Positions 26,421 to 35,950 are shown, counted from the stretch's first letter. The stretch: 58,885 nt of DNA from Pontibacillus halophilus JSM 076056 = DSM 19796 (GCF_000425205.1 NZ_AULI01000018.1:1-58885); one strand, 5' to 3'. The notes: generated from the sequence alone by a model not told the origin. A program made the numbers and translations.

Positions 26421-28863
26421 AGGTCTCCTCCTCCTGCTCTCTATCATCCTCTAGATAGGAGACTTCTCCATTTAATGCGTAAGTGCAGAGGTGTCGTTCA
26501 CGAAAGTCATCTCTATACGGCTGAAAGAATGAGATACCCATATATTCTTCGGGATTAGGGAGGGTTATCTCCTTTTGATTGTCTAACCATTTGAGGGTGA
26601 CTGTAACCTTATAGGGCTCAATCTTTTGACGTAGTTGGATTGAACGTTGCACGCGTTCGGCATAAGACAACTTCCCATCTAGGGTACTGAATGCTTCAAG
26701 GAAAGCTTCTCTCTCAAAACTTAAAACCACATATATGTCTTGTACATAATTATCAGGTTGTATTACTTGTAACCACTCTGACACACCACGAAAGTTTAGC
26801 TTTTCCTCCTTTAAGCGTAGCTCCTCTTCTTTCCTTTGGATATCAATGCCGTTCCTCTCATACAAATAACCATATAAATCGACAAATCTGCCCTCATTAA
26901 GCAACTCTCGAGTCTTCTCCCCGTGTGAGAATAAGGGCTCATCGCCCAGGAGTCTTCGTTTTAACCGAAAAACTTTAATGGGGGAAGTTCTTTTCTTGCC
27001 AGAGCGGTTGACTCGCCCTGAGAACTGTTCAACACCATCGAAACGGTCAAACTCTTTATATCCAACGTCAAAATCAAAGTCCATCCCAGCCTCTACCGTT
27101 CGAGTGGCAATCAAGATTATTGGTAAATCAGCGTCTTCTGCTTTGATAATGGCATTGATTATCTCTCCTTTGTAAGAACTTGAATGACGACCACAAAGAA
27201 AATAAACAGGGATTTCGTTCTCATATCGTGCTTTTAGTGCTTCGTGAACGGATTGAGCATGACTGACAAGGTTAAATCCAGTTAAGAAGCGCTTTTTGCC
27301 TTTTTTCATTTCTTGCTCAATATCAATCAGGAGTGGTTCAATCAAATCCTCAATATTAACGGGTTTTTCTTCTGCTAATAACTCCTTGATCTCTGTGCGT
27401 TGGCGAACAGATTGGTGGGAAAACATGACTTCGTTATCCTCTTTAGCTAGAACCTTCTTTACCCGCTTCTCATGGAGATTGAGGAGCTGTTCTTCTTGAA
27501 CTGGGAACGTGCCTGTAGTAAACACCCATTTAGTGCCCATTAATTCGCTTATGAGGAGTAGTTCTTCCCAGATTCCTGACCAGAATCTAGAAGGATAGGT
27601 TTGAAACTCATCGACTATAACAATGGCATCTAGAAGTGAAAGGAAAGCATAAGCTCGATTTCGTCTTGTGGCGGCTAAGACATCAAAGAAACGCACGTGG
27701 GATGTGATGACGATGGGCGTAGAAAACAGTTCTCGCTCGTAGAGCCATAAGTTTGCAGCATTCATCCCTAACTCTTCTTCGAAGGTGTCAGCCTGCCTTT
27801 TCATCCTATAGGTGCTCTCTGCATTAACAACATTTATTAAATCGGGACTGATATCAAAAGCTTCCATTGTTTTTAAGTATTGTGCTTGAACACCGTTTAA
27901 TGGGAAAACGGAGATGAGCTTTCTTTTTCCCTCTTTTTTAGCAATTTGCTGAGCAAGAGAAAGAGAAGAGTATGTCTTCCCTGTCCCGACTGGTGCTTCA
28001 AGTATATAAGCATCAACAATGGGATCGTAGGCGTCCTTCGCCTTCTTGTTGAGAAGGGTACGAAGTTCGTTCATACTCATCTCCTCATGAAAGGGTACGT
28101 CAGACGATAGTGGTGATTCCGCTATTCTCTGAAAGATTGGGCTGTGGTTCATTCTGTCTTCAAGCTCTACTTGGTCTAGTGTCCTTTCAAACAAGTGAGT
28201 GAAGACTTCTTCTTTTCCTCCATCACCAGATGCAAGTGCATCGCTTGTAACTAGAATGGAATAGGCAAAGCGGGCAAAGAGGCAAACACGTTTGTCAAAG
28301 CGGTATGATTCACCTGAGAATTGTCTTTTTAAGATTTCAAGACTACGTAATAGGCTCTTACGCTCCTTGTCTTCGATGATTCCCCAGTAGACAAGACGTT
28401 TTGTTTTCTCATTTTGGTTTTTTAAAAGCTCCATGAAGTCGAGGGTATAGGATTTTAGTTCCCCGTGGTGGCCTGATATTGTGGCATGCCCGATTGCTAA
28501 CCGGCTAAGAAGGACATAATCTGTGGAGTGTATCGCCTCCTTTGTAGCCCAAATCAAAAACGAATAAAGTGCATGGCTACTCTCGGAAGACTTTACTCTT
28601 TTACCTTCCATTCGCTCTTGGAAATAGGGGTTTGTCTTGCCCACATCATGGTAGCGTATTAAATCTAAGATGAATGCTTGAATTTCTTCCTTGCGATTCA
28701 AGGTTTTTCGAAAGAAGGAGTCAGGAAGTGTTTCGGCAAATTGCGTTAGTGGCTTATCGTGTATGGCCAACAGGCGCTTTCCTATTTTAATTACTTCTTC
28801 AGTATGTTCCCCTATTGTCATAGCAGGATTTGACTTTGCAAGCCTGTTCCAATCGACGTTCAT
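26407..28863 (-). CDS. cas3: Cas3 helicase-nuclease
   Basis: The product has 818 residues. An N-terminal HD nuclease domain (YHDVGKTNPYFQ near 70) precedes a superfamily 2 helicase with Walker A APVGTGKT (near 293), a DEFQ box II (near 416), TGTFP, and EAGMDFDFD (motif V). It degrades the target strand once Cascade is bound. AAAGGAGAAG lies before the ATG. No key residue appears missing. Confidence 0.96.
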   Translation of the reverse strand: MNVDWNRLAKSNPAMTIGEHTEEVIKIGKRLLAIHDKPLTQFAETLPDSFFRKTLNRKEEIQAFILDLIRYHDVGKTNPYFQERMEGKRVKSSESSHALYSFLIWATKEAIHSTDYVLLSRLAIGHATISGHHGELKSYTLDFMELLKNQNEKTKRLVYWGIIEDKERKSLLRSLEILKRQFSGESYRFDKRVCLFARFAYSILVTSDALASGDGGKEEVFTHLFERTLDQVELEDRMNHSPIFQRIAESPLSSDVPFHEEMSMNELRTLLNKKAKDAYDPIVDAYILEAPVGTGKTYSSLSLAQQIAKKEGKRKLISVFPLNGVQAQYLKTMEAFDISPDLINVVNAESTYRMKRQADTFEEELGMNAANLWLYERELFSTPIVITSHVRFFDVLAATRRNRAYAFLSLLDAIVIVDEFQTYPSRFWSGIWEELLLISELMGTKWVFTTGTFPVQEEQLLNLHEKRVKKVLAKEDNEVMFSHQSVRQRTEIKELLAEEKPVNIEDLIEPLLIDIEQEMKKGKKRFLTGFNLVSHAQSVHEALKARYENEIPVYFLCGRHSSSYKGEIINAIIKAEDADLPIILIATRTVEAGMDFDFDVGYKEFDRFDGVEQFSGRVNRSGKKRTSPIKVFRLKRRLLGDEPLFSHGEKTRELLNEGRFVDLYGYLYERNGIDIQRKEEELRLKEEKLNFRGVSEWLQVIQPDNYVQDIYVVLSFEREAFLEAFSTLDGKLSYAERVQRSIQLRQKIEPYKVTVTLKWLDNQKEITLPNPEEYMGISFFQPYRDDFRERHLCTYALNGEVSYLEDDREQEEETFDFY

Positions 28864-28886
28864 AGTTGCTTCTCCTTTATTAGTTA

Positions 28887-29645
28887 CTAAAGAAAAACTA
28901 GGCGTAGATTATTATCAGTCTCGTAAACTACATCATGGAAAGTTGCTTCAAACGAAGACCAGAAACATTGTCGACGTTCAATTTGCGGTTCATTCCCGGG
29001 TACATAAAACTTAAGCTGCGCACCATAATGGTACTCGCCATCTTCGATTTCAAACTCATAAACCTCCGGTTCTGTTTTTACTGATTCAAACCGATAAAGG
29101 GAATCGATAGTAGTTCTTCTATCTCTAATAGGTGAAAGGAAGACTTTTTGAACATCCGAAACCTCTACTGGGAATTGGTTCTTACCCATGAAAGGAGGAA
29201 AAACACCAGATTTTTTGTTGAGCTTATCTACAATTTGGCAGTAAATCGAGTTATCAACTGTACCTGGTCGAATAACGACCTGGAAAGAAGGTTTAGTGAG
29301 ACCCATCATCTCGACTTGAAGTGCACCATTCAGGTTGATGTGCTCCATATGTCGATGAATAAGATGATCTTCAAACCATGTGGGATGAGCACTTGGAATG
29401 ATGGCGACTTCAAGTCCTGAAAGAACCTCATAAAATGGCGTTAAATTCACCCCTCCTAGCCTTTTTATTGTCATCTCTTGGGCATAACCTGGCATCCCAA
29501 GCATACCGCCAATCATCCCAAGGACCTCTGTCTTTGATAGGAACGGAGTTGAAACCCTCCGGTCTCCGAGCGTCTCCCCCCATTGAAAGAATCCAAAGGG
29601 GGAAGATAACCGGAATTGCATAGCTTCCTGATTATCCAACTTCAC
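28887..29645 (-). CDS. cas5: Cas5 (type I-B Cascade)
   Basis: The product has 252 residues. The N-terminus SSPFGFFQWGETLGDRRVST and the glycine-rich stretch after it (MIGGMLGM) are typical of the Cas5 RAMP fold, which caps the 5' handle of crRNA. The GTG start immediately follows the cas7 stop (TAG GTG), with GAGGTGATG upstream, so the two are coupled. Confidence 0.92.
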   Translation of the reverse strand: MKLDNQEAMQFRLSSPFGFFQWGETLGDRRVSTPFLSKTEVLGMIGGMLGMPGYAQEMTIKRLGGVNLTPFYEVLSGLEVAIIPSAHPTWFEDHLIHRHMEHINLNGALQVEMMGLTKPSFQVVIRPGTVDNSIYCQIVDKLNKKSGVFPPFMGKNQFPVEVSDVQKVFLSPIRDRRTTIDSLYRFESVKTEPEVYEFEIEDGEYHYGAQLKFYVPGNEPQIERRQCFWSSFEATFHDVVYETDNNLRLVFL

Positions 29646-30590
29646 CTACATCACCTCAAAGCTTATTGAAAGGTTGGTCTCAGTTGGTGTTGCTAAATTT
29701 ATAGAAGCTTCATCATATTTAATGTGAACTTGCTTAATAGCATTGCCACCTGCCTCTTCATTTCGATGCTCTAGGTAGGTGAACAGGTTTGCAAGGTCAT
29801 ATGTACTAGGTTCCCCATGGCTACCTGGAGAGACGTTGAGCTTTCCTTGCAAATCAGCCAGGATGGGGTTAGTGTCCTCTGCTAAGTCTACAGTCATCAA
29901 AAAGCCTGTAAAGCAGTTCATTTTTTGTGTGGACTGTACGTTTATCGGTCCGTACTCAAGGCTTTCCAACAAGAGTTTGTAGTCCTCCTCGGTATAGATG
30001 CACCCTTCATAGCCCTGAATTGATTGGAGGAAAGATATATTTGCTGGATTTACGACTATGTTATAGGCATAATGAGCCTCTGAAAGAAAGTGGCGCTCAA
30101 ACATACCTCGAGTCGTTTCGCCTTCTCCCCCGCTAGGGTCACTTCCTTTAGTGTTAAAGACCATGCGACCGGTACCTGCATCGAAGTATTCGACTCCATT
30201 TCGGTAAACATCAAGACCTTGTGATATTTGGGCCACGCCATGTACGTTGATATTATCGTAGACCATCCCGAATTGGCGGACATCAGCAAACTTCCAGAAC
30301 ACTTTTGAGAAGTCCTCTCCGTATTCTTTTTCTATATGTTTCTTCAGTTCTTTGTTCGTCATTACTTGAATGGATGATGTCGTTCCTTTTTTTATACCCT
30401 TCACCCATTTCTTAATGAGGACTTCCTTGCCCATCTGTTCCATAAGATTCCGCACAGCATATTTAAGCGCACGATCAGAGGCAAAATATTGATTGTCATA
30501 TTTCTTAGGGCTATGGGTGAAATCGCTGTTCCAACTCCCATTTTTCGACACGACTGTTTGTAAAACGTATGAACGATTTTTCTTTTCCAT
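29646..30590 (-). CDS. cas7: Cas7 (Csh2-like, Cascade backbone)
   Basis: The product has 314 residues, a normal length. Position between cas8b and cas5, a RAMP-like mixed fold and segments such as DRALKYAVRNLMEQMG and FADVRQFGMVY fit Csh2/Cas7b. Multiple copies would coat the crRNA spacer. AAGGAGG precedes the ATG. Confidence 0.93.
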   Translation of the reverse strand: MEKKNRSYVLQTVVSKNGSWNSDFTHSPKKYDNQYFASDRALKYAVRNLMEQMGKEVLIKKWVKGIKKGTTSSIQVMTNKELKKHIEKEYGEDFSKVFWKFADVRQFGMVYDNINVHGVAQISQGLDVYRNGVEYFDAGTGRMVFNTKGSDPSGGEGETTRGMFERHFLSEAHYAYNIVVNPANISFLQSIQGYEGCIYTEEDYKLLLESLEYGPINVQSTQKMNCFTGFLMTVDLAEDTNPILADLQGKLNVSPGSHGEPSTYDLANLFTYLEHRNEEAGGNAIKQVHIKYDEASINLATPTETNLSISFEVM

Positions 30591-30629
30591 GGTAATTTCC
30601 TCCTTGTGTACAATAAATAGAATTTATTC

Positions 30630-32507
30630 CTAGTGTTCGTTTTCTGCTACAATTTTCGAGTCCTCTTTCTCCTTCTGCCATGCCTCAGATAATAAGCCAG
30701 CGGTATAAGAAAACTTTTCTTCAGGGGTCATTGGGCGGTTATTTTGCACCAAGTCGAGATTTTGAGCCAATGCCTTCATCCATTTAGCGACCAATGTTTG
30801 ATGCTTTGATTCATTGAAATATGCTCTGATAACACCATTTAGTTCATTGTAGACATCTTCATATCGAGGGAGCTTAAGGAATTTAGTCCGAAGCGATTGA
30901 AAGTTCCTAGTCTCCTTGATAGCTAGCCCAGCCGTTGCGCCAAGTAGGAAGGCAAATTCGGGGGCGGTTAACTCATCTTGATTGGCAAGCTTGTAAGGTT
31001 TTAAATCCTTTGTCATGAAATTCAATCCTTTCAGTTGGCCTTCTTGCCCTTTTCTTAACGCCTGGTATGTAAAAAGAATTCCAAGCAAGTCAAAATAGGA
31101 CAAATTTTTCCGGATTCTAATAGCCAGAGTGTCAATCCTCTGTATGACAAGATCTTTCACCATATTGGCTAGGGTCTCATACTGACGTTTATCGAGCCTT
31201 TTATACCAAAGCTCATAGGGCTTCGTATTTTTGCCTAGAAGTTCTGGTACAATAGATGAAATACGTGAGAATCGCTGCCATTCCTCTCCCTTATCAATCG
31301 CGGCATCGAGAATTTCATCACCACTGTGTCGGATAGCGTTAAGGAGATGAGCAGTCTCTAGCTTGTCTTCTAAATCTATGTGAACCATGCTAACGTTTTT
31401 CTGACTGTCAGGAGCTAGTTGAATTCGCGTTTCAAGACTCTCGACCCTATCCCCGCCCTGCTTTAAGGTAAAAGTGTGACCGGCCCCTTTGATATTTGCT
31501 TGACTATATCCCTTTCCTAGACTGAAAGTTAGATAGCGAAATAGAACCTTTTCAAATAAAGAAGAATGAGGGATAAAATGGCCGTCAAGTCGAGGTGAGT
31601 AGTTGCGTCGAAGGGTAGGCTTTTTATCAGTTGGGACTTCGAAGCTATCCTTGTATAATTGAGCAAGATATTCATGGAAGGATGGGGATATCTGTTCAGA
31701 CTTCGCTTTTCGCTTCTCTTTTAAATTAAGAAGCTCAAATGAGGCTTCTCCCATAAATTCAATTGCCTCGTGAAGGTATAGGACTTCATTCCAACGGTCA
31801 GTACCGAGAAATGGAAGATTGTCTAGTTGCCAAGGATATTCCTTTAATAAGTCTATAAAGAACTGATTACCTTCGTCACCAAATGTAGCAAGAGAATTGA
31901 AGTCTATAAAAAACGCTGCGCCAGGATAAGTCGTTTTTTTACCAGCAGCCACGTCGAGGGCTTTGTAATCATTGTGTAGGTGAATCAATTCTTGGTTGAT
32001 TAGTGGATAGAAAGCTTCAAGCAAAGACACTTTTTTACACTTCCCAAACTGACCTGGTGAAATTTGGAGCTCAAGAGCGTTATTTTTAAATACACTGTTT
32101 GGCAGAGAACGTGAGATATAATAGTCTGAGAAAGAACTTGTATTCAGTATCTTGGTTTCCCCTGTTATAGCGTTTGACACTTGACGTGCTTGAGAGTTAG
32201 CAGGATGGTGCGCGTGGAAAAGAGCACCAAATACATCATTATGCGTCTTCAGATTGTCTGAGATATGTTCCCCATTGATGTATGGGACCCCTTCATCCTC
32301 TACAAATGCGAGGGAAATTGGGTTGATTGACTCGAATCGTAAGCGATAAAGACGCCGAAGTGGAACACCGGTGGTGTCAAGCTTACGTCGGAAAAAGTCA
32401 AGTTTCTTCTCCTCATCCAAACGGCTATTTACAAAGTTCAATATCCCTTCTATCGACATGGGAATATCTATGTTCATGGTATGTTCAAGACCTTTAAGGA
32501 GTCGCAC
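30630..32507 (-). CDS. cas8b: Cas8b-like large subunit (Csh1/TM1802 type)
   Basis: The product has about 625 residues. It fits the Cas8b large subunit by size, by position between cas6 and cas7, and by segments such as TYPGAAFFIDFNSLATFGDE. Cas8b recognises the PAM and stabilises the R-loop. The longest frame begins at 32528, but its first codons (ATG AGA AGG AGG) are the ribosome binding site. The GTG at 32507, 9 bases after AAGGAGG, is the likely start and overlaps cas6 by 14 bases. Confidence 0.88.
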   Translation of the reverse strand: MRLLKGLEHTMNIDIPMSIEGILNFVNSRLDEEKKLDFFRRKLDTTGVPLRRLYRLRFESINPISLAFVEDEGVPYINGEHISDNLKTHNDVFGALFHAHHPANSQARQVSNAITGETKILNTSSFSDYYISRSLPNSVFKNNALELQISPGQFGKCKKVSLLEAFYPLINQELIHLHNDYKALDVAAGKKTTYPGAAFFIDFNSLATFGDEGNQFFIDLLKEYPWQLDNLPFLGTDRWNEVLYLHEAIEFMGEASFELLNLKEKRKAKSEQISPSFHEYLAQLYKDSFEVPTDKKPTLRRNYSPRLDGHFIPHSSLFEKVLFRYLTFSLGKGYSQANIKGAGHTFTLKQGGDRVESLETRIQLAPDSQKNVSMVHIDLEDKLETAHLLNAIRHSGDEILDAAIDKGEEWQRFSRISSIVPELLGKNTKPYELWYKRLDKRQYETLANMVKDLVIQRIDTLAIRIRKNLSYFDLLGILFTYQALRKGQEGQLKGLNFMTKDLKPYKLANQDELTAPEFAFLLGATAGLAIKETRNFQSLRTKFLKLPRYEDVYNELNGVIRAYFNESKHQTLVAKWMKALAQNLDLVQNNRPMTPEEKFSYTAGLLSEAWQKEKEDSKIVAENEH

Positions 32508-33225
32508 GATACTTGTCCTCCTTCTCATCCATCATTCCAAACCCATTGCTCGTACTCATGCCAATACCCCCTGCATAGAGTATTTTTTGAACTTCGTAAC
32601 CTGGTTCGTTTTCGTGGAAATACACATCGGCATGAATGCAGTGATAGAGAAGCGATTTTCCATTATCGAGTCTTTTTGAAGGGAATGGAATTGTAATCAC
32701 TTTTGTGTATAGCTTAATGTTTCGCACAAGGTTTTCTCGTAGCCACTCTAGGTCATCCACCGAATTCATCCCTGATTTCACATAACGGAAAATGATATTT
32801 TCACGTAACCGATGCTCAACCTCCACTCTATAATCGTCTGTCTGGATGCGCTTAGTTTTGAAGTACATTGGTGTCACAGTTCTTAGGGCCCCCGTCGGTC
32901 CAAAGAATAGTTTTCCAGAACTAACGCTCACAAGACGAAGATCGTCTGTTTCTAATCCGGTGTAGTAGCGAAGATCTTTGAATTCGGCATCCAGACTTCG
33001 TAGCTCCACAGTATAGCGGCGCCCTTTTCGATAGACCTCATCGTGTTCCATTGGTGTTGGATTACTGAAACAGTAATAGGAAAAGGATCGTTTGTAGTGT
33101 TCCGCGTGAAGCCCCTTCTTGTTTTTAGATATGAAATCTCGGATTAGGATGGCCATTTTTTCGTAGATATCTTTCCGTGCAATAGCACGTTGAGTTGATT
33201 CAATTGTCAGATACAATCTATACAT
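32494..33225 (-). CDS. cas6: Cas6 crRNA endoribonuclease
   Basis: The product has 243 residues. It begins MYRLYLTIES, the first strand of a ferredoxin-like RAMP fold, and the C-terminus ends in a glycine-rich segment (YAGGIGMSTSNGFGMM) typical of Cas6. It cuts pre-crRNA in the repeat. It is first in the operon. The second ATG (33225) is preferred, 7 bases from AGGAG. Confidence 0.92.
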   Translation of the reverse strand: MYRLYLTIESTQRAIARKDIYEKMAILIRDFISKNKKGLHAEHYKRSFSYYCFSNPTPMEHDEVYRKGRRYTVELRSLDAEFKDLRYYTGLETDDLRLVSVSSGKLFFGPTGALRTVTPMYFKTKRIQTDDYRVEVEHRLRENIIFRYVKSGMNSVDDLEWLRENLVRNIKLYTKVITIPFPSKRLDNGKSLLYHCIHADVYFHENEPGYEVQKILYAGGIGMSTSNGFGMMDEKEDKYRATP

Positions 33226-33426
33226 GCACATACTCCTTTATTAGCGAAGAGGAAGAGAGGTTTTAGACATTTATGTATTCCTAGTTAATTACAGAGTAAG
33301 ACTTTATTTTTTGTACATTCATAAAGACCTATCGATTGCCTCTACACCTTCTAGAATACTGGAACTTTCAACCTAATTATTTCAATATTTTATGAAATAC
33401 GCAATAAATTCTTCTATTAAAACAAC

Positions 33427-33591
33427 TTACTGCCGAATTTTAAAATTTAGATTAGTAAGTAGAAACTTAGATTGGCAAGATACTGTTAATGACTCAAAAA
33501 CATGAAGGATAAGTCCAAGGCCTATTAGGAACAGTCCCTTTTCTTTGTCAAAACAGTCACTTGAGCAAAAATAGCCGTAGTCGCTAACCAA
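33427..33591 (-). pseudogene. Possible chimeric gene remnant upstream of cas6
   Basis: An open frame of 54 residues from TTG at 33591 reads YGYFCSSDCFDKEKGLFLIG and then a hydrophobic GLGLILHVF. It is protein-like, but no ribosome binding site precedes it. The following ESLTVS is encoded by 20 bases identical to 42805-42824 inside the gene at 42645-42995. It looks like two gene fragments joined. Confidence 0.35.
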
Positions 33592-33592
33592 C

Positions 33593-33656
33593 AAAAAAAG
33601 CCCTCGTCAAAGGGGCGATGAGATTATCTATAATCGAAACTTTTGGCTAGGGCTTT
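33593..33656 (-). terminator. Terminator-like hairpin far upstream of the cas operon
   Basis: On the minus strand AAGCCCT pairs with AGGGCTT, followed by TTTTT. A perfect GATTAT/ATAATC hairpin is nested inside. No minus-strand gene lies upstream within the divergent gap, so it may attenuate the cas transcript. Confidence 0.55.
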
Positions 33657-33761
33657 TCGCTACAGTATGTAATGCACCCATACAGCGATTTAACTGGATT
33701 ATCAGTTATAGTTAACAACAGTGATAGTATTTAATAAGGTCTTAATAAGAGGAGAAATACA

Positions 33762-34460
33762 GTGGCTGCAATAAGAGACAATTTTTATGTATATGGGAAG
33801 TTTTATAACTATTGTGATGGGGACGAGATAATACAAGAGTGTAGGAGCCATCTCTATATTATTAGAAAGAGCAATTTGGTACCAGGAGAAGATGTTGAGA
33901 AAGCAAACCAAGACGTCAATGTTCTTATGATGAACCCCGGGACATCAAGACCACTTCATGAAAACGAAGAGATCAATGAAGTCCAACTACCTCTCAGTAA
34001 TAGAAAAGCAGGTAATGTTCCAATCATTGAAGCAAATCCTGATAATACGCAATCTCGAATAATGAGCATTATGAATGAAATGGGTTGGAATAGAGCAACT
34101 GTAATTAACCTCTCTGACGTAAGGGATAACTCCAAAACTAATAGTACAGGTAGGAAAGCGTGGCAGCAGATTAAAAGCTTTGAAAAACAATTTGAAGGGA
34201 AACCCTATAAGAAGGATCATAGCATTTTCTCAGAGAATAGAAATGAGGAACTATCTTCCGTTCTCAACAAGAACGTACCCCTCATAATTGCTTGGGGTTG
34301 TTATAAAGGCATGAACAGTCTTAAACAAATAGCGCATTCTTACCTAGAAGGGGAAAGCCTGAACTACTATTGTGTGAAATCAAAGAGCTCTGATTTATCA
34401 TATTACCACCCTCTGTATAGTGGGTGGAAGTCAGGGATATTAGAAGTTCTAAGGAAATGA
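33762..34460 (+). CDS. DUF1643-like protein
   Basis: The product has 232 residues. The central VLMMNPGTSRPL, a later MGWNRATVINLSDVRD, IIAWGCYKG and the terminal YYHPLYSGW match what I remember of DUF1643 proteins, whose function is not settled. GGAG lies 7 bases before the GTG start. It is divergent from the cas operon. Confidence 0.65.
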   Translation: MAAIRDNFYVYGKFYNYCDGDEIIQECRSHLYIIRKSNLVPGEDVEKANQDVNVLMMNPGTSRPLHENEEINEVQLPLSNRKAGNVPIIEANPDNTQSRIMSIMNEMGWNRATVINLSDVRDNSKTNSTGRKAWQQIKSFEKQFEGKPYKKDHSIFSENRNEELSSVLNKNVPLIIAWGCYKGMNSLKQIAHSYLEGESLNYYCVKSKSSDLSYYHPLYSGWKSGILEVLRK

Positions 34461-34504
34461 ACATATATCGCTAATGCCTTCTTTGGGTGGTATATATGTT
34501 TGTT
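34461..34504 (+). terminator. Probable terminator of the DUF1643-like gene
   Basis: AACATATAT and ATATATGTTT form an imperfect AT-rich stem directly after the stop codon. Confidence 0.4.
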
Positions 34505-34568
34505 ATATGAAATTTCTGTTAATATAATTTGTAACATAGAATACAAAATAAGATAGAGGTGAGGTATT

Positions 34569-34829
34569 TTGGACGTAATGATTCCAATAGGAATAGGGTT
34601 TCTTATTAATTTGGCTGCTTTAATAATCTTTCTTATAATCTTCAAAGATCTAATGAAATCATCTAAATGGACCTTATATCTATCCATTTTAATCTTTGTT
34701 CTATCTATATTTATTGGGGGTTGGAGAGGAATGGGTCTAGGTGTAATTAGTTTCGGAATGTTTGCCTTAGCTATAATAACTTTAACTATGGCTGCCTTCA
34801 GAAAAACAAAGGTCAACAATTATAAGTAG
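34569..34829 (+). CDS. Small three-helix membrane protein
   Basis: The product has 86 residues with hydrophobic segments at about 4-24, 32-50 and 54-76. TTG start with GAGGTGAGG upstream. The family is not recognised. Confidence 0.6.
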   Translation: MDVMIPIGIGFLINLAALIIFLIIFKDLMKSSKWTLYLSILIFVLSIFIGGWRGMGLGVISFGMFALAIITLTMAAFRKTKVNNYK

Positions 34830-34848
34830 ATAATCAGATCATCAAATA

Positions 34849-34890
34849 AAAACAGTTGCGCCCTTTCCATGAACGCAACTGTTTTTATTT
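34849..34890. terminator. Bidirectional terminator
   Basis: AAAACAGTTGCG/CGCAACTGTTTT stem with A-rich left and T-rich right flanks, between convergent genes. Confidence 0.85.
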
Positions 34891-34893
34891 AGA

Positions 34894-35613
34894 CTAACAT
34901 TGTAGAGCTTGTGGGCCAAAGTAAGTTCTAATACCTGTAGCTGCCCAACTAATTTCTCCCTCTACACAAGAAACTAGCTCTTTATCACAGCAATTGTCCC
35001 CTTCTCCAAATACGGACCAACATCTGTCATGTGCAATACAACACTCATCAGTCTTATTTATTGGGGTGCCCCCGCCGTTATCTAGATCGTAACCACAATT
35101 ACCCCCACAATGTTGATATCCACCTGGTAAACAACCATCAGCAGTCCACCAAGCTTGTTGCTGGACTTGTTCTTGGTCAGCAATAGCCTCATAGTCAGAG
35201 ATTTCATCTACTTGGGTAACAAGACTGTTAGCTTTAGTTGCAACGTTAGCTACGATTAGTTCTTCGTTATCGAAGCTGAACGTATATTTATAATTTTCTT
35301 GCCCTTTTAGAAGAATGTTTGCGTGAAGGTAATGCTCCCCTTTTGGAAGAGAGTTATATAAGATGCTAATAGTGTCGTCTTCATTTGTTAGTTGAATAAT
35401 GGTTGAATTGAACTTTTGTAGGTCTTCAGTTTGCCCCATTACAGCTTCTAATGTATGAGCAGCATTTACTTGTAACTGTTCCAACTCAAACTCTTTAACT
35501 TCATGCATGGAAGCAACGGTTTTAATGAATTTCTTGTTCTTAAACAAAGAATTGACCTTGTCCGTTAACTCTTCATTCTTAATTTGCTTTTTAGACAGTA
35601 ATTTACCAATCAT
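34894..35613 (-). CDS. Phospholipase-A2-like protein, copy 1
   Basis: The product has 239 residues. The C-terminal module (about 160-239) carries a Ca-loop-like HCGGNCGYDLDNGGGTP (168-184), the catalytic-type CCIAHDRC (191-198, with His195 and Asp196) and a downstream CCDKEL...C, as in secreted phospholipase A2. The first 150 residues are an unassigned helical-then-beta domain. No signal peptide is present, unlike most secreted PLA2. It follows the Cys-rich peptide gene by about 20 bp. Confidence 0.75.
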   Translation of the reverse strand: MIGKLLSKKQIKNEELTDKVNSLFKNKKFIKTVASMHEVKEFELEQLQVNAAHTLEAVMGQTEDLQKFNSTIIQLTNEDDTISILYNSLPKGEHYLHANILLKGQENYKYTFSFDNEELIVANVATKANSLVTQVDEISDYEAIADQEQVQQQAWWTADGCLPGGYQHCGGNCGYDLDNGGGTPINKTDECCIAHDRCWSVFGEGDNCCDKELVSCVEGEISWAATGIRTYFGPQALQC

Positions 35614-35633
35614 AATATCACCCTTTAATTTTA

Positions 35634-35810
35634 TTAAACGTATACGTTGTCACATCCACAATGGTCAAATACATAGTTACCACCGCTAAGAGCTACATAG
35701 GTAGCATTACAGTTTACTACGGAGCAACAAGAACGTTTTGATCTACAGATACCACTTTGAGTAGTAACATCTAATTCCTTGTTTTCTTTAGATTTCTGAT
35801 TGTCTTTCAT
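35634..35810 (-). CDS. 58-residue Cys-rich peptide (possible toxin or modified-peptide precursor)
   Basis: A charged, Cys-free N-terminal half (MKDNQKSKENKELDVTTQSG) is followed by a core with six Cys (CRSKRSCCSVVNC...HCGC) and a short hydrophobic tail. That leader/core split resembles peptide precursors, but no modification enzyme is seen and there is no Sec signal. GGGAGGTG precedes the ATG at 35810. It is co-directional with the PLA2-like gene and the subtilisin. Function is inference. Confidence 0.6.
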   Translation of the reverse strand: MKDNQKSKENKELDVTTQSGICRSKRSCCSVVNCNATYVALSGGNYVFDHCGCDNVYV

Positions 35811-35915
35811 AATATTGCACCTCCCATGACTTTTAATCACTTACAATATTTAAAGAGCGTTAGAAAAGGAATAAGTCAAATGATTATTAAATTAAATTTC
35901 TATGTTCCATGTTTC

Positions 35916-35947
35916 AAGAAAAAATAAGTCCCACAAAGGAGACTTTA
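35916..35947 (-). terminator. Terminator of the subtilisin gene
   Basis: On the minus strand AAGTCTCC-TTTG-TGGGACTT is followed by ATTTTTTC. Confidence 0.7.
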
Positions 35948-35950
35948 TCT

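Larger units (their letters stand above)
33226..33761. other. Divergent intergenic region between cas6 and the DUF1643-like gene
   Basis: Contains the possible gene remnant at 33427-33591, a hairpin with U-run at 33593-33656, and promoters not resolved by eye. No intact gene is supported. Confidence 0.5.

Noticed and set aside
30056-30613. Short frames within cas7
   Set aside because: They lie wholly within an intact cas7 and lack ribosome binding sites.
33593-33656. Leader family copy in front of the cas operon
   Set aside because: Nested hairpins and a U-run are present, but no GC...A-GC hairpin or linker is found upstream.
34894-35613. Halocin-C8-like bacteriocin
   Set aside because: The CCxxHDxC and Ca-loop pattern explains the Cys-rich C-terminus better as a phospholipase A2 module.
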